Origin: Ephemerocybe angulata
Lineage: Eukaryota > Basidiomycota > Agaricomycetes > Agaricales > Psathyrellaceae
Length of the DNA stretch: 64,000 nt
Assembly (NCBI GenBank): GCA_013368325.1
Contig: JAACJK010000110.1
Location: 1,302,001-1,366,000, forward strand
Direction: 5' to 3'
In this document: positions 11,626 through 22,581 of the stretch, piece by piece
Layout of the letters: each line of letters starts with the position of its first letter
Position numbering within the stretch: position 1 is the stretch's first letter
Position numbers and translations under genes: made by a program
The notes under the pieces: generated by a model
Told to the model about the DNA's origin: nothing
What the model saw: only the letters and a program-made list of their open reading frames with translations
The model's database searches: none

Positions 11626-12709
11626 CTAAGAACACGGAGGAAGAATAGGATTTGATGCGGATCCTACAGAATACCTTCGCCAGTTTCGCGGGAATCGGCC
11701 ATGCTTTGGCACGGGCAAAACGGTGGGATTGGTATTTAATCCTTCAAAACTAAGTGCCATCCACCCTCTTGAGCCATGTTGTTCAAGCGCACGTTTCCCG
11801 TTCTCATCCTCGCCGCCAGTTCTGGTAGACTCGTAACTGCTGCCGCGTTTGCTTCGCGCCATCTGGACTACGATATCACTACTTGCCTCTTCAACGTGCT
11901 CAAGGTCGGAGACGGCCCCCTCCCGGAACCATTTGATTGCCATTTGATTATCATACTGAGTTCAATGCGCGTATGCCACACTCACCTTAAGAGTTATTCC
12001 CTTCGCCATTCCCTCTAACTGTTCATTAGTCACCTCGAAGGCATTGGCTGATGCGTCTCCCATTGGATTAAGCTATGTGCGTGTAATCAGTCTATACTCA
12101 TCTGACGCCCTTCTTTATTCGTCTCGCAATTTTATATGTAGGTTAAAGATGTTCAAGGGGTCATCATTGATGATGATACCGGAGGGTTTGTGTACACTAG
12201 TGGCGGGCCGCCCCCGCGGTGCATATCTAATTCCTAAGACTTCTCTAAGCATCACATTTGCGGCCATAATATACATTCAGCCTGTTGCAGAAATTTCACT
12301 GCAGCCCCAAACATCCAGCACTTTCCACTCTGCTACCGACACCCCATCAACGGTCCTACCCTTGAGAGACTCCAACGCAATTCGCGACTCGACATGAGTT
12401 GACTGGAGAGCCGCAACCGCATAATTGAGGCAAACAGGCGCAATCACCAATTATTACGTCCCGTTCGTTCGTTTCGGCTTTCTTCCATACACCCACCACC
12501 AAAGCCTGCGTCTCATCCTCCACAACCCGGCCACACCTCCTTAACCTTGAAAACGTTGGAGAAAGAGGTGGTACATCCAGCAGATAGCCTAGGGGAAGGA
12601 TGCCTACGTGTAATGCCGACGCCTGTCGTGTGGCGACAGGGAATAGACTGACGTCCAAGGTACGCGGTATAAGCTCAAATTCCAACATATATCGAGCCTC
12701 AGCTCCCAT
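11626..12709 (-). CDS. candidate multi-exon gene of unknown function with one damaged donor
   Basis: Five to six exons splice in phase: 12709-12458, 12402-12300, 12233-12142, 12072-11986, and a last exon ending at the TAG 11626-11628. The joins give peptides such as ESRIALESLKGRTVDGV, VHKPSGIIINDDPLNIF and MGDASANAFEVTNEQLEGM, which read like coding sequence. The exon ending at 12142 is followed by CTACAT where GTACAT would be a normal donor, so splicing there is doubtful. The final intron acceptor is ambiguous because the nearest choice gives only a 30-nt intron. No family was recognised. The ATG at 12709 is 103 bp from the divergent ATG of MYND gene A, so the two may share a promoter. It could be a recent pseudogene. 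Confidence 0.4.
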
Positions 12710-12812
12710 TTAGCTTCTCGAGGCTGCGGAGGGTGGATGCGACTGTAGTCTCAGAAGGGTTGCTCTCATCATCTCGAAGGGGTCCGATAAGTGCACTCGA
12801 AGAGTCATCAAA

Positions 12813-14677
12813 ATGGCTTTCAAGTTCCTGGATCCTGAGCCACTTACAAGGTTCACTGCGGAAAATCCCTGGTACTCTGCCTCGAACCGGCTCGATAGCA
12901 ACAGAGCGATGCACTCTCTCTCCATCTTAAACGACATTGCGACAGAATTCGAGAGCGACCCAAGCCTTGTGTCGGAAGAACTGGATTCGTATGTCCAATC
13001 CATCGACGGGATCTGCCAATGGATCACCCACTCTCTTCAGCGTGAAGACATTAACATCGGGCGGAGCGGAGAGGTCGAGGAGGGCGCCGCGTTTGCCTAC
13101 TGGGCCGGGATTTTGGCTGTGACTCACGACGTGCACACTCGTATCGCAAGGGCGCTCTTGTCATCCACAACGTTCTGCAAGCTCGTGATCCAGATGTGGG
13201 CATTCAAAACGTCTACTGGCCGTTTTAAAACGGTTTTATTCCCCAAGTCGGGGTGTCTCATTCTCAAGCTCATGCAAGAGTGTTTGAATGATGAGGCTGG
13301 GAGGGAGCTTTTGCTTCGGGAGCTGACACGACTTCCCCATTTCGCCAAAACCTTCGCCGCGGTTACCATTCAAAGATGCCTCCAAATTCAGGAGGATTGT
13401 TTCAACAAATCGGTCCCCAGGAGCGAGGCTCTTTACTACGTCTGTGGCGTTATGGATGTGATCCTTTTCTCGGCCACCCATAACGAACTTGTGGAACGCG
13501 CCTTCGCGAATCGGCAATACCTCAAGCATCTTGTTTCGAGCATGCTATCACTTTCGCTTGGAGCCTCGCGGACTGACGGGACCTTCGAGCATCTCGAGAT
13601 CGCATCGCGCAAGCTCGTTGTTCTAGGTGTCGACATCCCAGCGCACCGCGTCGACTACAACTTCGGGGAAATGATAGATGGAGGCTTCGTCGAGTACATC
13701 GGGCGTCTTCTCGACCTCATCCCGAAGAGAGTTGATCATGATCCCGACGTTCTGGATAGAGTAGAAAGGGTCGTTCAAGCGCTGGGTGCCCAGACTATAC
13801 ACCCGCATGTCACTTCAAGACTCCAGGACGTAGCGGTGACAGTCAAGGGGCTAGCTCGTCGAAGTTGGAACCCAAGACTGAAGAATGCATGCGTCGGTCT
13901 TTACGAGAAATTCCGGGAGATGGATAGAATCTATGGTTCGTTGGTGAGAGATGGAGTTCATCTCTGCGACAACCAGAAGGTTGGTAATGATTTTATAAAA
14001 TGGTTGTTAGATGCTGACGGTCTATTCTGAATACCAGTGCGGGCATCAGCTTCGCCCTCAATCATCATCCCCTGGCTCTGGGTCGAAGAAGTGCTCTGGC
14101 TGCTCCACTATGATCTACTGCTCCGTAGAATGCCAAGAGGACGACTGGGAGAACATGCACAAATCTGAGTGCAGGAGTCTCCGAGTCGAATATTTCTGTA
14201 CGTTCGAATGTTCAATCAATATCGCACTCGTCGTCTGACGCCTTAACAGGTAGGAAGGCACGCCGACATCGCTACTCCCCTGCAACACGGTCCTACCATG
14301 TTGCCTATCTCGAATGCATCTTCAATCGCTATAAAGAGGAGTTCAAGGAGGGTGGGAAGGTAGGGCGCGGTATCCGAGCCGATGGGATCCCATGGTACGA
14401 TATCACAGCTCTCCTTGGATTCCGCGTCCCTCCTTGCAGAAAAGGGCTTAGGCTTGATGGGTCGAAACAGGAGGAGGAAAGTGAGCCTCCCCGGCCTGTC
14501 CCCATTACGAACCGTCTGGCGAGTACAAGGGACATTTGTCTCCGTCCCGGCGCTGGAGAAGTACGTATCGTACATGCGTCCCTGTCCCTGGGGTACTTCG
14601 GTATCTTTCTCATGGTTCAACTGGAGAAGGTTGAAGACCGATACGAAGCGATTCACAGTTACTTCTACACCATTTAG
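12813..14677 (+). CDS. MYND-type zinc finger protein A
   Basis: Three exons (12813-13979, 14038-14197, 14250-14677) join in phase to give 584 residues. The first about 390 residues form an alpha-helical region. The finger spans the first intron: one ligand pair is LCDNQK from exon 1 with CGHQ from exon 2, then KKCSGC, IYCSVEC and the terminal H-x3-C in MHKSEC. The C-terminal domain contains YLECIFNRYKEEF and GEVRIVHASLSLGYFGIFL, ending AIHSYFYTI. This C-terminus is of the same type as the partial gene at the right edge but unlike those of genes B and C. MYND fingers bind proline-rich peptides; the cellular role of this fungal family is unknown. It is convergent with the GMC gene. Confidence 0.85.
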
Positions 14678-14914
14678 ATATACTGTTTCTGGCTTCGGTC
14701 GGCTTATACCCTAATGTGTACCATAATATACCTTACTTATCTTGCAGAAGAGCGCCTGGGATCTGACATATACAAATACAATTGATGATAAAGAACCAGC
14801 CTGTACCGAACGCGTGTAGTGAGAACCTTCCTCCGACGAGGAGAAAGGGAGAAAGAAATCCAAAATGGGTTCATGAAGCCTGACCATGGGGCTCGAACCT
14901 GTCCCTGATTTCAG

Positions 14915-17305
14915 CTACCACCGGTCTCTGATCATATCCACAGCGCGCTCCGTAAGAATATAAACTGCCGCCTGTGAATTAGCAGCTGGGACATATGGCT
15001 GAACATGGTATTATGAGGTTAGATGTGTGGCATGTGTCCAATTGGATTAATCGGAGGACTCACAAAAACAGAGGCGTCTATCACTCTCAACCCACTGACG
15101 CCCTTTACTCTCAACTCTGGATCAACAACCCCACCTTTCGACCCTTTCGCTGACATCTGCGCGGAACCTACCGGATGAAGCGTCGTAAATTAAAAGGCGC
15201 CATTTCGAACGACCTGCTCGAACTGGTCATCCGAAAGCACGTCGGGATCTGGACCCGTGAAACCTGTGATGTACCCATCCCATGCTGGGCCAGAATAGTA
15301 CCGCTTCAATGAGCGTATACCTTCCTTGAGGGCGGCGAGGTCGTATGGGTGTGAAAGAAGATTGTAATTGATTCGTGGTCTGGCGAAGGGATCGCTCGAG
15401 CTGAGTTTGAGTGTTCCACCTGCGGAAGTAAGTTCAGGATTGTGATATGGCGATTCACAGAGTCCCAGCATCTGACAAGGACCGTGACATACGTGAATAG
15501 GGGGAGAGAAGGACCAACGTCCCGCTTGCAGTGGGCTAGGGGACGGTCGGTCACGACTCTGCTACAAAATGGGGAAAACGGGAAGAACTCACGTCAAGAC
15601 CCCAAACGAATTGTGGAGACGTTGGACCAGTCGAAGGGTCCTTATACGTTTGGAATAAGGTCGTGTTTTTCGGCAGCCTAAACCACAGGAGCTGATGGTT
15701 TGGGAATCGCTCAGTCAGTGGGCCGGTCCTATTCTGCTGCCACATTTCTAAGGCCGTAGCGTCGTCAATACTAACAAAGCTATCATAAGTAATTTGAAGC
15801 AGGAAGCGACGCCTTAGAATCAATACACACGTAGTTTGATTGAGGGGAACAGTCATGAAGCTCGCAGCAACGGAAACATGCTCGGTAATGCCTCGCCCGA
15901 CGTCAGGTAAATCATGGATTGGCGGAATGCCGAGGGCCTCTAACTCAGTTTTATCTCCAATACCGGAGTTGAGTAGGATGTGTGGAGTTCCGATTACACC
16001 ACCGGAGAGGATGAGCTCCTTCGAAGCTGTCAAGGCCCTCCGGGTACCTGATGGGATGGGTGTCAAGGACGACTGAGTTCAACATGCCATACTTAACTAT
16101 GGGTAACTCTCCGCTAGTACACACCTCCATAGCGAGGTGCAATCTCGACAGTCCGAATATCGAGTTTCTTGCTTACATTATCTGGCGTAGGAAGAACGCG
16201 GGTGATGTAGGTGTTGAGAAGAATAGTGAGGTTAGGTCGTTCTCGAGCGCTAGGGGTCAGGTATCCTCGTGCAGCGCTGCACCGTTCTCCGTTTCCTATG
16301 GTACTTTGAATCCAAGCTCGAAATAGACACAATGGCTCAGCTCAGTTATACATGGTGCGTATAGAGATCGCACTCACTGGCGCCGATTGGCTTCCCAGCG
16401 TTGAGGTCCAAAACGTTTGGGAACTCTTCGCTCTGGAGTATCCCGTTTCTTCGAACGCGCAAGTCGAAATCGGAGGGCTCGTACCAGCCAAGGGATGTTT
16501 GGGTGTTTCCGCTGTAGCCATGTACCTTGGGATCGTACTGTCCTGTCGGATCGCGACCTCCCGTAGCCCCCGTCCACCTTTCGTGCTATAAATTAGATGT
16601 CAAAACCCCTGCTGAGAGATAATAGGAAATTTAGACAGCTCACTCGCCGTATATAAGGCTGTAGAGCCTCCCATCCCCACCTCTTATCTCCAGTAACACG
16701 GCCCCAGTTGTCGTAGTCGTCCTTTGACCCTCTCGTGTACACCATGGCGTCTAAAGCTGGCTCAATCGTTTAAGCGCCCGGAAGAGACATACACTGACTA
16801 ATGGCACTGCTACCGCCTAGACCGCGGCCGCGGGGAATATCGATAGTGCGATTGTTGAGGCCCTCCATCGGCTCTGACACAAATCTCCAATTGAACTCTG
16901 TGTCATTCCTCTTCGTCGCCCATGCAGGGATAATCAGCTCAATGACGTTCGCAGTGCTGGGGAGGGTACAATCTCAGAGATAAATGTGCTGTGTGTGGTA
17001 GGTATATGTGTGCTCACTCATTTCCTGCCTCGATAAGAAGGACATTGAACCTGTTATTTTCTGAAAGGCGCCCAGCGAGCACAGATCCTGCAGTTCCACC
17101 TAAGCGCCGCCAGAGGCTCTGGTTGAGAATTCTTATCAATATCGATGGCAGTCCAAAACTCACCACCCGCTATGATGAAGTCAAACGACCTCGTGAGGTT
17201 CAAAGGAAAGGCTTCGAGACTCTGGTATACCTCCGCGTTCACGGCTGGAAGCAGCGGGGCAAGGAACAAAGATAATGTGGACACGGTCCAGCTAAGCAGG
17301 GCCAT
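14915..17305 (-). pseudogene. GMC oxidoreductase (aryl-alcohol oxidase-like), interrupted by an in-frame stop
   Basis: This is a secreted FAD enzyme of the glucose-methanol-choline family. The ATG at 17305 starts a signal peptide (LLSWTVSTLSLFLAPLLPA). The FAD motif is split by an intron: DFIIAGG joins GTAGSVLAGRLSEN. Further exons carry RGRGLGGSSAIS and MVYTRGS, the second GMC signature (ELILSGGVIGTPHILLNSGIG), and the C-terminus. The exon with RNGAF reads an in-frame TAA at 15191-15193, immediately followed by FTTLHPVGSAQMS, which contains the active-site His. Downstream, VDASVF joins PYVPAANSQAAVYI, placing Asn at the second catalytic position, a known alternative to His. The gene then ends ERAVDMIRDRW at a TAG (14915). 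Without readthrough both catalytic residues are lost. A sequencing error is the alternative. Confidence 0.8.
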
Positions 17306-17779
17306 GGGTGTGTCGTTGAACCTTCTTCCCCACCTCGAAAACTCCATGTATTTAGAAGCACAAGCTGTCGGGTATGAGACCGTGGATAACGGAAGAATTC
17401 ATAGGTCACAAGGCGGCTGTATCTCGAGCGTGACCTTCGATTATAGGACGGACCGCGGTGAGCTTCTGACTCCTGAAGGTGTACAGAGCATCCGAGCCGA
17501 ATTGTCAGTATTTCCACTCTAAGGGAGAGAAGCTATGGAACCATGCAACCAGGGGTAAAATCATCTCTTCCTCCCCGCGTAACCCGGTTACCTGAATGAA
17601 AGATATTCAAAGTCGGAAGAGTCCTGTTCGAAAATGTTCAAGTGACCAGCGCTTACGTACGATTCTACCAATTGCATATTCAACCTCCATCCCTGAGACT
17701 CCGAGTCTGAACCTACGTTATACTCCACTAAGTACTCAGAGCCTCACACATCTGAATTTTCAGCGTCCCGTCTTCAACT
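17306..17779. other. intergenic between GMC gene and MYND gene B
   Basis: This is the promoter region of the GMC gene (minus strand) and the 3' flank of gene B. No further gene was recognised. Confidence 0.4.
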
Positions 17780-20031
17780 TCAACTCGCGGGTGAACTAAA
17801 CCGATCTATATACACAGTAAGCCCCAGCCTTCCAACTGATCGAACGATGACTTCGAAATACCACTCACCCCACAGGCCCATCCGGAACACACTATTCACG
17901 ACCTTCAGCTTCGTCAGCCTGGACGCCGCAGGGTCAAACCGCATCTCAACGAGAACATACGTCGCCGCCGGATAGTTATGTTCAAACACCGTCTCAACCA
18001 GGATAGTTTCTTCCGGGCGCTCCCCAGCGCGCTGGACGAGCCTCTGCACTCGGTCGTCCCAGATACCATTGATCTGACGCCAGATTGTGTTGGTATGAGC
18101 GGAGATGGGGTGGTGTAGCTTGGAGCGGATGGAGTCGGGCATGGTTGCGTCGAGTAGAACCACAGTAGCCTCAGGCTCGGAAGGTAGGGATACGTCGTCC
18201 AGGGTACTATCTTTATCTGTTTTACTCGGATCATGGCGATGTGTAACGGAATTGCTTGGGAGAATGAGGGGAAGGCGTTCGTTTACGAGATGCTCGACGA
18301 AGGTGAGTTGGTCCCTTCGAATTTCGCATTGTATTGAGGAGATGAGTTTGTATCCTGGTGAGTGAAGGTAGATCAGGTTAGGAGAGACGGTCTGTAAACT
18401 ACAACTTAAATTATGAGGGTGCTTACCTTCGTCCAGCCTGAGTGAGCCGCATTCGTGCTTGTGGCCTTCATCCCAATCCTCCTTTTGGCATTCGCGAGAG
18501 CAATACACAACGCATTCGCAGCGACTACATTTCCTAACGCTGTAATCAGAGTGGCTCGACCCGTAGCGCACAGAATGCTATGGTTGTACACTCAAGGTTA
18601 GACGTTAGGCATCGTTACGTCGGTAGTCCGACACACCTTTAAATTATTGCAGACATCAACATGAATTCCTCTCCGTGCATCGAAAACCGACTGCGCGGCA
18701 GAAGCTGCCCACGGAATCCCTGTAACAATATTCTCCCATCCACCATCGCCCCGTAAATCGTCCTCAAGTCCTGGGTAGGGACTGGCAGTCGCCGCGCGAG
18801 CGATCCTCGAGACCGCCATGTGCGCTGCGAAATCGCGCAGGATATGTTCCATCAGCCGATCGATTCCAGTGTTTCCAAAATCCCGCTTATTCATCTTAAT
18901 GTACTTGAACGCGTAAATGGCACAAGAGACCATCCCAGGCTCGAGCAATGTAGAAAGGATAAGCGGAAGGTCCGCCGTGTGAGCGGCCGAGAACGATTGC
19001 AGCTCTATCCTAGCCATCTTGGACATGGGGTCGGTCACGGAGCTGAGGCAGGTGGCGAGGGTCTCCCAGCACAGCATGCGCCCGGGCTGTGTGCCCCTGT
19101 TGACTAGGTCCGCGAGGGCGAAGAGAGCCTTCCCGAGCTCGCCGAAGAGGTGACGGTGGAAGAACTTGCGCGAGAGGGCGGGCTCCCGCGTGAGTTTCGA
19201 TGCGAAGATGCAGAGAATGCGGACACTCTTCGCTGCGGAGTTGAGGAGATCTAGCCTGTCGATATACGCGGTGGCGGCGATCTGCATGGGCCGGGCGACG
19301 ATGGCAGAGACAAGGCTCCGTCGAGATTCGGGGATACTTGTCTTGATGTGGGACAGGAGAGCATCGAGCGTGTCGTCAGATTCAAGATATAACCCCAGAA
19401 GCCAGAGGATGCTGCACTCGCTTCCCCCTTCGCACTCGTATAGGTACTTGCCTGTGCGGTGGTCGAGACGGGTGAGAAGAAGCATGAGATACTTGAGACT
19501 AGATGGGTGGTGCATCAGCTCGTCTCGGCACGGCCTGCCACGGAAGAATGCTTCCTGAAGGAACATCGCAGTGAACCCCTGGATTCCATTCTTCTTCTGA
19601 AGCCGTTCGCCGTACCCGCCGAGGAACAGAAGCCATTGCATGATGCCCGTCCAGCGCTCGGCGATTATGTCATAGCACTGTGCCTGTAGACAGTGGTCCT
19701 GCAGTGCGTTCAGGATTGCCATGACGTCGCCTAGTGCTATTAGCGCACGTTCGGGGGCACGAGAAACGGCCTCATAGCTCCTAGGAATGAAATCTGGGGT
19801 GAGGTGGGCGACGGCAACCTTCAGAGACGAACAGTCCCCTTCCTCGATGAGGTAGGTTTTGAGAGCGAGACAACGCGGCCCGCTGCTTGTGGGGTTGGAA
19901 CCTTTGTTCTGAAGAGCGTCAAGGAGCTATAAATGAAGATAATTTTGAGTATTAAAGATAAGATATGCGCAGTGAAATGTGGGGCATACTTGTCGGATTC
20001 GCGGTTTCATTCTTGGGGGAGCGGTATTCAT
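17780..20031 (-). CDS. MYND-type zinc finger protein B
   Basis: Five exons splice exactly in phase (20031-19990, 19926-18637, 18577-18427, 18354-17869, 17805-17780) to give 664 residues. The long second exon encodes an all-helical region (ILNALQDH, AERWTGIMQWLLFLGGY, LTRLDHRTGKYLYECEGGSE). The finger begins with VCNNLK at the end of exon 2 and continues HSVRYGSSH...VRKCSRC, VVYCSREC, EGHKHEC; the second ligand position is His rather than Cys. The C-terminal domain has EIRRDQLTFVEHLVNERLP, then VVNSVFRMG, and a short last exon ending RFSSPAS. The same exon phases occur in gene C. A truncated copy with its upstream DNA lies at 46808-57928. Function unknown. Confidence 0.88.
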
Positions 20032-20650
20032 TGGCTCACGCCATGCTCTTGTCGGTGACATTGGAGTGGAAAGTCTTGTAGATTGACCTCAGTTAGAGAC
20101 GGTCTCGTTGGTTCCTATGTTCTCCTGTTGGCGACGAGTTGGAGGCTGACTATGTCGTACGAGACTGAGCTTGGACTGAGCGCGTTACCGTTTGTGGGAC
20201 GGAGATAAGATAAGATCTTGCACGTGACGTGATCGACACGTCCCCAATCGCGGTCTGGGGCCGACGCGCCAATCAATTCTCTCTCTCTCTGCTTTCGCGC
20301 CTCCTCTTCTCCTGATCCAAGCCTGTCCCGATGCCCTCTCTGCCCCATCGCACGCCCAACGCCGCCTCTCTTTCACTCTTTCCACCGCTCCGATCCCCGA
20401 GGGCTCCGCGCGATCTCGACATTCGACGACGTTTTGGCCCCCTCCCAGGTCGTCCTTTCCCCCATTTTCGCTCAGCTCGATGGCTCGTTCTGCGAAACGA
20501 ATCTATCCCTCCTCGTCCATTCCTCCCTATTCTACCTAGCTAGACCTTCCCTGTCCCGCTTCCCGAAGGACATACAATGGCGAGCTCGACGGCGGCGGCG
20601 TGGTGTGCAGAGGCTGGTCCAGTCTGGTATGTCGTACCCTACTCAATATG
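18701..20650. repeat. segmental duplication, intact copy
   Basis: This stretch, covering most of MYND gene B and about 600 bp upstream of it, recurs in the same orientation at 46808-57928. There it is split by a retrotransposon; after removing that, the second copy is about 1.93 kb versus 1.95 kb here. Similarity ends abruptly at the sequence GCAGCTGCCC on one side and ACTCAATATG on the other. Confidence 0.9.
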
Positions 20651-21778
20651 CGCACACCAACCGAAACTCAGGGAAAGTCGATCTCTGCACAGATCTACCA
20701 GCATGAAAGATCCCTCGCGGGTACTTCAACTCCAATCTCGAAGCTGACTGGGCGAAGATGGACTCGACTCTCTGCGCCGACTTTTAGACGGGCTGCAGTG
20801 CACGGCCGATTGGTGGGCAGAGCATGGACGATGTTCAAAGAGTAGCCACCCATGCTACCCGAGCTCGAAGGGTGACCGTGGATGCAGATACAGGCGCATA
20901 CCGACTCCAGACTGAGTCTCTGCTCGCCGATGTCGGTGAGTCGTGCTTGACTCGATTCTGGAACACTGACTGATTCTACACGCGAATACAGACTCGACCC
21001 TGAGAGTCTGTACTCTCCGACTTGTGCGATGCACTTGAAAAACGAGATTCTGTCGAAGGAATGGTCGATGGATGGGCAGAGCATGAACGATGCTCGGGGG
21101 GCGCTCGAAGAATGAGGTGAGTACTACTTACTCGACCCACTTTCCGGAGACTGACCATTGCTCCAGCTTTACACGGCCCCGCATATGTACTCGCCGACGT
21201 CGCCGCAAGCCCAAACCAAGATGCTCACGCCGGATGGATGGCCTCGGTGAGTCTAAGCTTCACCGGCCGTACTCCATCGCACCCTACTCACCTCGATCAC
21301 GCTGCAATGCATCCCGAAACCAAGATCTACGCAAACGAGATGCGTTAGTCGGCTTGGGGTGGACGGTACTCGGAGACGCGCTGTTGCGAGTGGTAAGTCG
21401 CACTTGACTCGAAGCGCGAAAGCTGACATCAGGGAAAACCTCATCTACCAAATTCCCCATATTAGAGAGAATTAGATCGAACTTCCTCGAGATTTGGGCA
21501 ATTTTGGTAGAATTCAGTGAAATTGGTGGATTTCGGGCATCTTAGACACGTCGAAGACAAACGTACTAATTTCAGACCAAAGTCAGACCAAAACAGCCCA
21601 AAATCTCACCAATACACGTCGATTTTCGGCAACACTAGGGTATCCAATATCACTCATAGGCTTTCTTTTGGGACAGGTCAAGTATGCATGTTTATTATTG
21701 CAGTGGTAGGCTATACATGTAACAAGTAACGTAGCACTACAGGTAAAGGAATGCCAGCTCGTAATTGAACAGGACACA
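20032..21778. other. upstream region of gene B and degenerate repeats
   Basis: The first about 600 bp are the duplicated upstream region, with a CT microsatellite near 20280 and a short ATG-initiated exon-like piece at 20577 followed by a GTATGT donor (also present in the copy at about 57855). From 20700 to 21430 is GC-rich sequence with diverged repeats of the type CTCGACTCTCTGCGCC. From about 21433 to 21680 is a TA-richer block beginning AAAACCTCATCTACCAAATT, whose inverted relative occurs near 39000-39025. No gene was identified. Confidence 0.5.
20165..20260. repeat. about 100-bp dispersed block, copy 1 of 3
   Basis: The block starting TGAGCTTGGACTG and running through TTACCGTTTGTGGGA and CCCCAATCGCGGTCTG occurs here, at about 57437-57535 (as part of the segmental duplication) and in a shorter, more diverged form at about 59531-59640, outside the duplication. 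Confidence 0.75.
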
Positions 21779-22070
21779 TGTCGGAAATCTGAAAACCGGC
21801 TTATAAGACCGGAAATGCCGGACAGGCTTGATGCGCCTGATCAGGGGCCTGATCTGGGGACGAATGTCTGATCTGGCGGGGCTTGTCTGCCCAGGCGCCC
21901 CAGGGGCCATATCAGGGAAGCCAAGGGCCTTACCACATGTGCAGCGCCTGGGACCCATCAGGAGATCGGGAGCTATGATAAGGGAGCCCAGGCCGCGGTA
22001 TCATATGCGCACTGTCCTGATAAGGCTGCCAAGGGCCGGGAGCAGAAAGAACGCGGCGCCCGGCGTCTAA
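21779..22070 (+). repeat. TIR-like GC-rich terminal sequence, left
   Basis: This begins TGTCGGAAATCTGAAAACCG and continues with GCGCCTGATCAGGGGCCTGAT-type subterminal repeats. The reverse complement of 37494-37647 starts almost identically (TGTCGGAAATTTGGAAACCG) and shares the GCGCCTGATATGGCC motif. The two face inward, 15.9 kb apart. It is probably the end of a DNA transposon. No convincing target duplication is visible at the outer edges. Confidence 0.65.
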
Positions 22071-22581
22071 GGGCACCTACATATGAAACTTGTACTTCAA
22101 CCTTTACTTACTTTGTGTCGACTAATGAAATGGTCTTGATATTAAAGTTATGTTATACTAGTCTTACTTGCAGGTGTCTATTGTAGTCTTACTTACAGGT
22201 TTCTATTAATTAGTGATGTTGGGCGCTTAAAGTTTAGGGATACATGTATACAATTTGTTAGAGATAAATGGGGTTCTTATATGCGAAATAAATGCGACTT
22301 AAGGTTAGTTCGAACTCGAGACCTTCTGATAGTAGAGAGAAATTTTAACTATAGTTCCCACTGAGCCACAAGGCCGTTAATTTCAACGGAAGCTGAACTT
22401 TACATATACCGCCGTTCAGTAGCACCTTATAAGACTATGAACTTGTCGCGCAAGCTTCAGGACGCAGTCGCTGCATTGCCGTACGAGTGTTGAGTCACAA
22501 TAAATCAATATTCGAAACATTGCATGAATACATCGTATACTTGTAAGTAGATAAAGTGCTGCCATTCTCGCGAGTCGCCAT
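22071..22581. other. AT-rich spacer with tRNA-like sequence
   Basis: This holds a GGGCGCTTAA motif (22221-22230) and a tRNA-like stretch on the minus strand. Otherwise nothing was recognised upstream of the DUF6698-type gene's 3' end. Confidence 0.4.
22303..22385 (-). other. tRNA-like sequence with Pol III A and B boxes (SINE-like)
   Basis: On the minus strand an A-box-like TGGCTCAGTGGGA (22378-22366) is followed 45 nt later by a B-box-like GAGTTCGAACT (about 22317-22307). I could not fold a full cloverleaf, so it is more likely a tRNA-derived element than a tRNA gene. Confidence 0.4.

Noticed and set aside
14880..14960. Possible tRNA on the minus strand because of a GGTTCGAGCC word
   Set aside because: The stretch overlaps the last exon and 3' flank of the GMC gene and has no matching A box or acceptor stem at the right distance.
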